Part shown: piece by piece, positions 1 through 6,259 of the stretch
Numbering within the stretch: position 1 is the first letter of the stretch
How the letters are laid out: each line of letters starts with the position of its first letter
From: Candidatus Babeliales bacterium
GTDB lineage: Bacteria > Babelota > Babeliae > Babelales > CAZZPM01
Direction: 5' to 3'
NCBI GenBank assembly: GCA_016763165.1
Contig: JAESUJ010000115.1
Location: 1 to 9,381 of the forward strand
DNA length: 9,381 nt
Made by a program: the position numbers and the translations under genes
The notes under the pieces: model-generated
What the model was told of the DNA's origin: nothing
Seen by the model: the letters and a program-made list of their open reading frames with translations, nothing else
Databases searched by the model: none

Positions 1-8
1 ATACTTCT

Positions 9-692
9 TCACAAATCAATAGCTCGCGCTGCTACCATCACCATTATCGACTCTGGACGTGCCTGCATTAACAAGTGACCTAACGATCGTACCGTTGAAC
101 CGGTTGTAAACAGATCATCTACGATACAGATTCTTTTTTTAAACAATCGTTTTTTTGCTTCATCATCAACCCACTCAAATGCATCCTCTACATTTTTTTG
201 TCGATTGATTGCTGAAACAGAGGCTTGATATTTTGTATTTTTTTTACGAAGAACGATCTCTTCACAAGGAATCTTCCATCGTTCTGATAACAACTCCGCC
301 ATTACCTGAGCTTGATTAAATCCTCGCTCTGCTTGACGAGTCTGATGAAGTGGTACAGAAACAAAATAATCGATCTGTCCTCGCAATTCATATAAAACTT
401 CATCAATCATTCTTCCCAAAAGACGTGCTGCACAAATATCCGATCGTTTTTTTGCACGAATGATATCACAAAGTGGTCCTCGATACGCATACGCTGCAAA
501 AACAGGAATCTTTTTTGTTTCTGTTAACTGACAGATTGTTGAAACAACTGGCTGCAACGATTGCTCACACTGCAAACATAAGCCTTTTTCACCAACCCAT
601 TCATACCGACATCCATAGCAGTAAATGGGGTAGAGGAGCTCTATAATCGTTCTGAAAATAGATAAGATTTTCTTAAATATCACTTTTTTCAT
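9..692 (-). CDS. comF: ComF-family phosphoribosyltransferase-like protein
   Basis: A protein of 227 aa. An N-terminal four-cysteine zinc-binding knuckle is visible (C25, C28, C39, C42, in CYGC and CLQC). The C-terminal half is a type I phosphoribosyltransferase fold, with the family signature VPLHQTRQAERGFNQA at 113-128 and the PRPP loop ICIVDDLFTTGST at 188-200. ComF proteins are linked to DNA uptake and single-strand handling in naturally competent bacteria, but the family is widespread and no other competence gene is present here, so a role in transformation is only an inference. I chose the ATG at 692: the protein then opens with a typical ComF N terminus (MKK...LYPIYCYGC), and a GGGGG run sits just before it, although unusually close. 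A TTG at 716 would add 8 residues and overlap the upstream stop, but it has no ribosome binding site. It is the last gene visible in the pheT-lspA cluster. The stop is TGA. Confidence 0.88.
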   Translation of the reverse strand: MKKVIFKKILSIFRTIIELLYPIYCYGCRYEWVGEKGLCLQCEQSLQPVVSTICQLTETKKIPVFAAYAYRGPLCDIIRAKKRSDICAARLLGRMIDEVLYELRGQIDYFVSVPLHQTRQAERGFNQAQVMAELLSERWKIPCEEIVLRKKNTKYQASVSAINRQKNVEDAFEWVDDEAKKRLFKKRICIVDDLFTTGSTVRSLGHLLMQARPESIMVMVAARAIDL

Positions 693-708
693 CCCCCAGA
701 TCGCTTCA

Positions 709-1194
709 TTAAACAAAAAAATGTAAGCAAAAGAAGAGAATATTAGTTACAATACCAGCAACGATATCCCTACATAAAAATCCTAAAATTCCAGGCAACA
801 GATGAAACTCTAACTTCCACCATTGTTGCATCAGAATACCTGTTCCAATTCGAACAACATGATACAAGGCAAATCCTGTTACTAACCAACCGATAGAAAA
901 TGGTTGATACATAAATGCAATCATCAAACCGACAACCCCACCTAAAACAACACGATGGTATTCGTATGATGACAAGGTAAGCAATGCTGCTTCAAAAATA
1001 GCACAGAGCAGAAAGCTCATAAGCATAAAACTAAGCAGGTACAAATCTTGATGCACATATTTCATAAGACGTAAGAAAAGCACTAAAGGTAATCCAAGCA
1101 GTGAAGCAATAATAATCCCAAATGGCATATTGCCTACAGGACCAACTGTTGCAATCTGGACGAATAACGACTGTACACGTTCAACAAGATTCAT
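709..1194 (-). CDS. PgpA-like membrane protein with degenerate active site
   Basis: A hydrophobic 161-aa membrane protein. Aligned by eye with E. coli phosphatidylglycerophosphatase A it keeps the family scaffold: an N-terminal GxxxxxP...SLLGLP stretch (about 18-37), the VVGLMIAF helix (87-94), WLVTGFALYH (103-112), and GILGFLCRDIVAG (135-147), which parallels the PgpA motif GxMIDDIVAG. The usual polar residues are mostly gone. The WDE motif reads LGG (G85, G86), the FRxxDxxKP motif reads YHVVRIGTG (R115 for Asp, T118 for Lys), and the Asp pair is R142-D143. PgpA removes phosphate from phosphatidylglycerophosphate at the inner membrane; I infer that this copy cannot do so and may be a pseudoenzyme. 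The ATG at 1194 was chosen because AAAGGGG lies 7 nt upstream; a TTG at 1215 is possible but has no such site. The first 14 bp overlap the end of lspA, which suggests translational coupling. If the PgpA link is wrong, it is an unassigned polytopic membrane protein. Confidence 0.6.
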   Translation of the reverse strand: MNLVERVQSLFVQIATVGPVGNMPFGIIIASLLGLPLVLFLRLMKYVHQDLYLLSFMLMSFLLCAIFEAALLTLSSYEYHRVVLGGVVGLMIAFMYQPFSIGWLVTGFALYHVVRIGTGILMQQWWKLEFHLLPGILGFLCRDIVAGIVTNILFFCLHFFV

Positions 1195-1660
1195 TGCAAA
1201 ACCCCTTTCGTACAAATAATAAGAAACCTATGAAAATAAATACATCTGCAAAATTGAAAACGGGGAACTGATACTGTTGATAATAAACCATGATAAAATC
1301 AACGACCCCGCCATGCATAAAACGATCTATCAGGTTACTTGTCGCACCTCCGATAATCAAAAGCTCAGGGAAAACTGTTCGACCCCGTCGCATTTCATTT
1401 GCAAGATGCAAAATATAGATCATCAGCAATACCACAATACCAAACATCAAGGCATATTCACCATTTGCTGTTGTTGGTGTTAACAGACTCCAACTGATGC
1501 CCTTGTTGTATAACAAGGTGCATTTTAAAAAAGAAGTAACTTCAAAGTCTGAACCTTCTAACCAAAGACGTGCGTAATATTTGCTTACTTGATCAATAAA
1601 AGAAAGCAACACAACTACACCAACTGCAATCATTGGTTGTCTACATTTCCTCTGCTCCAT
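1181..1660 (-). CDS. lspA: Lipoprotein signal peptidase (signal peptidase II)
   Basis: LspA is an inner-membrane aspartyl protease that cuts the signal peptide from diacylglyceryl-modified prolipoproteins just before the lipidated cysteine. At 159 aa this protein has the usual length, with four hydrophobic segments (about 9-22, 69-87, 98-110 and 138-151). The conserved positions are present: D23 and K27 in DQVSK, N52 in the NKGISWSLL stretch, SNLIDRF at 108-114, and the catalytic aspartates D121 (GVVDFI) and D139 (FNFADV). The start at 1660 has AAAGGGA 5 nt upstream. The frame is open further upstream into the end of pheT, but that extension is not LspA-like. The gene follows pheT by 43 bp with no terminator and overlaps the PgpA-like gene by 14 bp. 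BamA in this window has a lipobox and would be a possible substrate. Confidence 0.96.
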   Translation of the reverse strand: MEQRKCRQPMIAVGVVVLLSFIDQVSKYYARLWLEGSDFEVTSFLKCTLLYNKGISWSLLTPTTANGEYALMFGIVVLLMIYILHLANEMRRGRTVFPELLIIGGATSNLIDRFMHGGVVDFIMVYYQQYQFPVFNFADVFIFIGFLLFVRKGFCNESC

Positions 1661-1703
1661 TTCATCCCTTTCAAAAAAAATATATGTCGTAATGAAAAAT
1701 AAT

Positions 1704-4055
1704 TTATGTACGCAATGTGATGCCATGCGATGCAAGTTTCTCAAGAATTTTTGCTCGAACTGCATCAATCATTTCCTTAGTCAATGTCTGTTCATTTGAT
1801 TGCATCCAGACTCTCAAACCGATCGATCGCACATCTTTCCACTCTTTTTTCTCATAAAAATCAAAAACTGTTACATCAATTATTTGTTTGTCTAATGATG
1901 TAATCATCAACTCAAGAGATGCAACTGTTTGCATTCTTGGGACCATGCACGCAAGGTCAAACGATGTTCCTTGATATTTCGAAACTGGTTCATATCGCAA
2001 CTGTTCTCTTTTTTTCAAAAGTGGATCCAACAACAATTCAAAACAGAATGCCGATGTTTCATCTAGACCATCTAGTTTACGTAACATTTCTGCATTGACC
2101 ATGCCAGCATATCCTAATAATTCTCCCTGCCACCAGAGCGATGCTGTTCGATACGGACGCATCCAAACTTCTTTTTTTTCACTAATCTGCTTCCATTCAA
2201 CATCCTTCATCCCACATAAAGCAAACAATGATTCGATAACAGCTTTGCACTGGTAAAAATCTATCTCACCTCGTTTATTGAAAAAAACAGCAGATATTTT
2301 TTTTGTTTCAACAATAGAATCATCTGAAAATTTGATACAACGACCAATTTCAAAAAAGCGCAGCTGGTCTGCTTCATTTCTATTATCAATAATATTTTTT
2401 AACAATCCAGGCAATAAAGATTGAATCATCGTTTTTTGATTTTCCGCAACTGGATTAAGCATCTGAACAGGATTATCAAAAACCCATCCAAGCTCTTCCA
2501 TCACACGATCATCGATGTAGGCATAATTAACCTGCTCAATCATTGCAGCTTTAGAAGCAAGATATCGCTTAATCATACGAAGTCGAACCAATGCCCCAAT
2601 CGAACCAGGTTTTTTAACAAGTGGTGGAAGCTTCATAGGAATTCTATCAAACCCATAATGTCGAACCACCTCTTCCAAAATATCTTCTTTGATGCGAACA
2701 TCTTTACTCGCTCGAAATGATGGAACCGTAATGGTGTACTCTCTATCTTGATCAACACTCTTTACCGCAACAGAGAACTCCATCGCTTCTAAAGGTTTAA
2801 CGACATGATCTTCTGTTAAATCAATGCCTGATCGTTTCAATAAAAATGAATGCTTAATAATAATTTGATGCAGATCTGGAATCTTTCCAACAACGAGACA
2901 GGTTCGTTCTTGTTTTTTACAGATACCTTGCTGTTCAGCTAAAAACAGAAACCGTTGTAACGAAGCGACTGTTCGCTCTTCATCCAATGTTTTTTCAAAT
3001 CGAGATGATGATTCTGTTCTAATTTTATGTCGTAATGCTGATCGACGAATTGTCGATGCATGAAATGTTGCAGCTTCAAGCAGAACCGGATGATCTTCAT
3101 GCGTCATCGATCCAAACTTTGCCCCTTTAATTCCGGCTAAACATAAAACTTTTTCTTGATCCGCAATAACCACGTCTTCTTGAGTCAATGTCAGATCAAT
3201 GTCGGACAACAGTAAAACTTTTTCATCTTTTTCAGCATGTCGAATTGAAAGATCACCGACAATATCATTTGAGCTGTATGCATGCATTGGTTGCCCAAGA
3301 TCATACAATACATAATTGGTAATATCGACCATCGCTTGCATCGGCTTAGCACCAACACGAATCAGTCGAAATGCCATCGCAATATCCGATGCTTGATATC
3401 GACTTTCAGGAATATAACATGCGGTGTAAACAGAGCACTGATCTAATGCACGATTTTTAATTGTAATATTTGTTCCATCAACTTTTCCTTCTTCTGCATG
3501 CAATGACTTTTTAATAGAAGAAGCTATCTGATTGAAGGGAATCAACTCTTTTTGTAAAAAAGAAGCTATCTCCCGAGCACAACCATAATGTCCCCATAAA
3601 TCAGGACGGTTTGTGATCGATTTATTATCAATTTCAAACATAACTTCATCCTGATCAATCCGCTCTTTCCACAATCCAGCATGTTGACTTTCAGGAATAT
3701 AAAAAGCGGGAAGTGCAAAATCTTTTTCGCTTAACAGATCTGATGAAGTTGCCCAACGAATACCAGATCCATCCTTCAAAACAAGATGTGTTTCATCAAC
3801 TGACACTTTTTCTGATTTTTTTTGACTCAATTCTATTTTTTGATTATTCCACTCAGGAATTATAATTTCAACAGAATCCTGAGAAATAGAGACTATTTTT
3901 GCTACTGCTAAATTATCAAGTGGATATGTAACCGTATAGGAACTTTCCATTTCAGCAGTGACTTGATTAAATCGACTCATAATCACTTCAGGAGTTGTTC
4001 CACTTAAACTATTATTTTTGAAATATTCAGATATCCACGCCAAAGAAATTTTCAT
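1704..4055 (-). CDS. pheT: Phenylalanyl-tRNA synthetase beta subunit
   Basis: Beta chain of the alpha2-beta2 enzyme that charges tRNA-Phe; it contributes tRNA binding and hydrolysis of mischarged Tyr-tRNA-Phe. The 783-aa length is normal. In order: an N-terminal MKISLAWISEYF; a diverged region (about 45-130) where the EMAP/OB-fold tRNA-binding domain normally lies, without the usual HPNADKL-type signature; FEIDNKSITNRPDLWGHYG at 140-158; the B3/B4 editing domain (about 205-390) with DITNYVLYDLGQPMHAY (244-260), H258 and E327 at positions expected for editing, and ESSSRFEKTLD at 348-358; B5 (about 395-475, VPSFRASKDVRIKEDILEE); the synthetase-like core; and the C-terminal ferredoxin-like anticodon-binding domain (about 690-783). 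The start is ATG 4055 with GAAGG 8 nt upstream. An in-frame ATG at 4097, itself preceded by AGAGG, would add 14 non-homologous residues. pheS, normally next to pheT, is not here. It heads the minus-strand cluster. Confidence 0.96.
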   Translation of the reverse strand: MKISLAWISEYFKNNSLSGTTPEVIMSRFNQVTAEMESSYTVTYPLDNLAVAKIVSISQDSVEIIIPEWNNQKIELSQKKSEKVSVDETHLVLKDGSGIRWATSSDLLSEKDFALPAFYIPESQHAGLWKERIDQDEVMFEIDNKSITNRPDLWGHYGCAREIASFLQKELIPFNQIASSIKKSLHAEEGKVDGTNITIKNRALDQCSVYTACYIPESRYQASDIAMAFRLIRVGAKPMQAMVDITNYVLYDLGQPMHAYSSNDIVGDLSIRHAEKDEKVLLLSDIDLTLTQEDVVIADQEKVLCLAGIKGAKFGSMTHEDHPVLLEAATFHASTIRRSALRHKIRTESSSRFEKTLDEERTVASLQRFLFLAEQQGICKKQERTCLVVGKIPDLHQIIIKHSFLLKRSGIDLTEDHVVKPLEAMEFSVAVKSVDQDREYTITVPSFRASKDVRIKEDILEEVVRHYGFDRIPMKLPPLVKKPGSIGALVRLRMIKRYLASKAAMIEQVNYAYIDDRVMEELGWVFDNPVQMLNPVAENQKTMIQSLLPGLLKNIIDNRNEADQLRFFEIGRCIKFSDDSIVETKKISAVFFNKRGEIDFYQCKAVIESLFALCGMKDVEWKQISEKKEVWMRPYRTASLWWQGELLGYAGMVNAEMLRKLDGLDETSAFCFELLLDPLLKKREQLRYEPVSKYQGTSFDLACMVPRMQTVASLELMITSLDKQIIDVTVFDFYEKKEWKDVRSIGLRVWMQSNEQTLTKEMIDAVRAKILEKLASHGITLRT

Positions 4056-4131
4056 TATTAAAACCTTCGTTATATACATTTTCATGTAACAAAACATAAA
4101 AACTTATACCTCTATAAAGACTACGTTTTTT

Positions 4132-4161
4132 AGCATACCAATAAAACAAAGCTCTGTACAA
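4132..4161 (-). promoter_or_regulatory. Candidate promoter for the pheT cluster
   Basis: Read on the minus strand, TTGTAC (4156-4161) is followed after 18 nt by TATGCT (4132-4137), which is preceded by TGG and so makes an extended -10 element. The match to consensus is modest. Transcription would start near 4125, leaving a leader of about 70 nt before pheT. The -35 lies in the left arm of the dyad at 4156-4179. Confidence 0.35.
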
Positions 4162-4179
4162 TCTTAAAAGATCCTGTAC
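4156..4179. repeat. Imperfect 24-bp inverted repeat between divergent genes
   Basis: The left arm GTACA+ATCTT and right arm AAGAT+CC+TGTAC are complementary apart from a 2-nt CC bulge, with AA at the centre. It lies midway between the pheT start (4055) and the hydrolase start (4263) and overlaps the candidate pheT -35. It could be an operator for a dimeric regulator acting on one or both transcripts. No T-run follows, so it is not an obvious terminator. Confidence 0.45.
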
Positions 4180-4201
4180 CCAAGAGAGAAAAATAGTTTT
4201 C

Positions 4202-4231
4202 TTGTTCTCATTAATAATAAAAAATTACTAT
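4202..4231 (+). promoter_or_regulatory. Weak candidate promoter for the hydrolase-GtrA pair
   Basis: TTGTTC (4202-4207), an 18-nt spacer and TACTAT (4226-4231) would start transcription near 4238, about 25 nt before the ATG at 4263 and ahead of its AAGGA site (4251-4255). Both hexamers deviate from consensus, and in such AT-rich DNA this match could arise by chance. Confidence 0.22.
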
Positions 4232-4262
4232 GAAAAGTGTGATACAATGAAAGGAAAAAAGA

Positions 4263-5687
4263 ATGAAACAAGTTTTCAAAGATTGGAAAATATACCTCAC
4301 AGCTCTGATTACACTTATTATTGCTCAAGCTATCTGGCTTTCGTCATGGCACTTCTTCAAACATTCAACAGAAAAAACATATAAACATCCTCAACAAGCA
4401 ACGCTTCATGTTTTTATTCATGGAACATTTGGGAGCTCTTTGGGTCTGCTTAGTTTTTTTCCTGTAATTCATGATAATTTTAAAGGTTCTCACTACGTAA
4501 AAACAGCTCGACTCATGAGAAAAGATCCATATTTTTATAAAGACCAACCGATGCTTGAAAGAGGCATGATTCAGCTTGATCCAAGCTATGCCTTGCTAGA
4601 AGAGACCGATCTTAAAAAAATAGCATCTCCACTTATTAAAGGATACGCTGACATCAAAAACCTCATAAACGAGAGCAAGGAACTTTCTTTCTTTTATACT
4701 TTTGGATGGAGTGGACTGCTGAGTCGCCAACGACGGCGTCAAGAAGCACTTCGACTATACAATGCTTTAGCTGAAGAAACAGCTGCATTACAGGAAAAAG
4801 GACTCAAAACAAAAATAATCATTTCTGCTCACAGTCATGGTGGAAACATTGCACTGAACCTTGCAGGCATCAATGAAGCACGTAACTTACTCAAGCTTGA
4901 CCTGCAATCAACTTCATCGATTCATAACGAACTTGAGCAGATGTGCTCTTATTTGTCTACCTGTACAACAGAGCAATATCAAACAAAAAAAGGACAAAAA
5001 GCCTTTGATTATTTCCCCCATCAACCAGCTGTCTATATTAACCGACTCTATCTCTTGGCCACTCCAATTCAACCAGAAACTGATCATTACGCCACTGATA
5101 CCAACACCTTTAAACGGGTATACAATTTCTACTCTGAAAATGATCCTGTACAAAAAATGGATTGGATCTCAACATCGCGCTATTATAGCGATCAACGATT
5201 TAGTAAAAATCCTCTCTCATCACCTTCGATTGTACAAGTAAAAATCAGGTACGATCGAACAGCTGAGAACGATTCACCATCTTTAATAAATAGGTTTTTC
5301 CCTTCACTCAATGAACCTGTTTATCGACTTGATCCGTCTCATCGCGACTTTTGGTTTATAGCTCATCAAAACAACTCTATCAACAAATCGATTATCCATC
5401 CTCTTCCTCTCTTTATTTTTTCTCCCCTTTTGCACAAACTCATCAAAAAACAAGAGAGCAATGATCTCATTATTAATATTTCTAAAATGCACAGCAATCT
5501 CAGATTTACACTACTCAAACATGATGATGAAAGTTATGTACAATCAGAGATCATTCCTCTCTCTTTTGTGGAAAAAATTCAACATTATTTAACAGATTGG
5601 CAACCAGATAAAAAATGTAAAAAACAAGAATTTGAGATTATTACAAAACATGTAAAACAAGCCTCCTCATACAAAAAAGGAATCTAA
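4263..5687 (+). CDS. Membrane-anchored alpha/beta-hydrolase (lipase-like)
   Basis: A 474-aa protein that I cannot assign to a named gene. Residues 11-28 form one hydrophobic segment after a basic start (MKQVFKDWK), so it is probably an N-terminally anchored protein with the bulk outside the cytoplasm; an uncleaved signal anchor fits better than a cleaved peptide. The hydrolase hallmarks are LHVFIHGTFGS (48-58, HG oxyanion region), the nucleophile elbow AHSHGGN with S191 (Ala replaces the first Gly of GxSxG, as in some bacterial lipases), NFYSENDPVQ with D294 as likely acid, and H360 (DPSHRDF) or H368 as likely base. The region between (about 60-180) is rich in charged helices and could be a lid. 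The last 100 residues are basic and unassigned. ATG 4263 has AAGGA 7 nt upstream. The GtrA gene starts 3 bp after the stop, so the two are probably co-translated. The substrate is unknown; lipase or esterase is an inference from the fold. Confidence 0.75.
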   Translation: MKQVFKDWKIYLTALITLIIAQAIWLSSWHFFKHSTEKTYKHPQQATLHVFIHGTFGSSLGLLSFFPVIHDNFKGSHYVKTARLMRKDPYFYKDQPMLERGMIQLDPSYALLEETDLKKIASPLIKGYADIKNLINESKELSFFYTFGWSGLLSRQRRRQEALRLYNALAEETAALQEKGLKTKIIISAHSHGGNIALNLAGINEARNLLKLDLQSTSSIHNELEQMCSYLSTCTTEQYQTKKGQKAFDYFPHQPAVYINRLYLLATPIQPETDHYATDTNTFKRVYNFYSENDPVQKMDWISTSRYYSDQRFSKNPLSSPSIVQVKIRYDRTAENDSPSLINRFFPSLNEPVYRLDPSHRDFWFIAHQNNSINKSIIHPLPLFIFSPLLHKLIKKQESNDLIINISKMHSNLRFTLLKHDDESYVQSEIIPLSFVEKIQHYLTDWQPDKKCKKQEFEIITKHVKQASSYKKGI

Positions 5688-5690
5688 CAA

Positions 5691-6068
5691 ATGTTTCAAA
5701 TATTCTTATACGGATGTGTAGGGCTTACTTCAGCAGCAACTGACTTTATTATATTTTTTTGCACCCTTCCACTCTTGAATAACAATTACATTCTTGCTTC
5801 AATGGTTGCTTTTTCAATAGCTGTCACAGTTAATTTCACCCTGTGCAATTTTTTTATTTTCAAACGAAATAATATATCATTATTGTATGCTTACAGACGA
5901 CATATTGCATCGAATATCTTTAGTTTTCTACTGAGCCTTTTGCTATTAAAAATATTCATCCAGAGTAGACTCTTCCCCTCTTTAATCATGCCTAAAATAG
6001 GTACAGCTGGAATTCTTATGTTTTTTAATTACACAAGCGCTCGCTTCTTTTCTTTTAACAACCAATAA
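5691..6068 (+). CDS. GtrA-family four-helix membrane protein
   Basis: A small 125-aa integral membrane protein with four predicted helices (about 3-23, 34-56, 72-90 and 100-118). The family features are visible: the FLYGCVGLTSAATDFIIFF opening, the AFSIAVTVNFTLCNFFIF second helix with the conserved Asn and a following aromatic stretch (48-57), and the FFNYTSARFFSFN end, which matches the usual GtrA C-terminal pattern. GtrA-type proteins are thought to flip undecaprenyl-phosphate-linked sugars or to help glycosyltransferases modify surface polysaccharide. No glycosyltransferase is next to it here, which leaves its partner unknown. Its ribosome site (AAGGAA, 8 nt before ATG) lies within the last codons of the hydrolase gene, so the two genes look translationally coupled. 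No convincing terminator follows the stop. Confidence 0.82.
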   Translation: MFQIFLYGCVGLTSAATDFIIFFCTLPLLNNNYILASMVAFSIAVTVNFTLCNFFIFKRNNISLLYAYRRHIASNIFSFLLSLLLLKIFIQSRLFPSLIMPKIGTAGILMFFNYTSARFFSFNNQ

Positions 6069-6169
6069 ACTCATCAAAGTAAAAAGTAAATAAGCATCTT
6101 TACAACGACATTTTTCGTCTAAAACCAAATATTTCAGTACCATAAAAATAAAAATTATTACAACCGTCG

Positions 6170-6191
6170 CTTGATAATCATTAATATCAAG
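6170..6191. repeat. Perfect 7-bp inverted repeat over the bamA promoter
   Basis: CTTGATA (6170-6176) and TATCAAG (6185-6191) are exact inverted copies separated by 8 nt. The left arm contains the -35 element and the right arm lies in the spacer up to the -10 of the bamA promoter. Such placement is typical of a repressor or activator site, but binding is an inference. Confidence 0.5.
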
Positions 6192-6199
6192 GGTATCAT
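6171..6199 (+). promoter_or_regulatory. Sigma70-type promoter for bamA
   Basis: TTGATA (6171-6176, 5 of 6 to consensus), a 17-nt spacer and TATCAT (6194-6199, 5 of 6) predict a start near 6206 and a leader of about 54 nt before the bamA ATG. It is the best promoter in the 191-bp gap between gtrA and bamA. The rest of that gap shows no gene. Confidence 0.6.
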
Positions 6200-6259
6200 G
6201 AATCTCAGTACACCCTTTAAGCATAAAATTGGTTGATCATTAAAAAGGAAAGAGATTAC

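Noticed and set aside
1277..1483. Plus-strand open frame of 68 codons
   Set aside because: It is a shadow of lspA with low-complexity codon content and no ribosome site.
4243..4248. TACAAT with a preceding TGA, resembling an extended -10
   Set aside because: Transcription would start at about 4255, within the ribosome binding site of the ATG at 4263, leaving almost no leader.
4861..5241. Plus-strand open frame of 126 codons in another frame
   Set aside because: It lies wholly within the hydrolase gene, whose frame carries the recognisable motifs.
5982..6224. Minus-strand open frame of 80 codons over the end of gtrA and the following gap
   Set aside because: No ribosome site, no recognisable domain, and it would cross the bamA promoter region.
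6198..6236. 12-codon micro-ORF upstream of bamA
   Set aside because: Its ATG overlaps the -10 element, so it would not be in the transcript.
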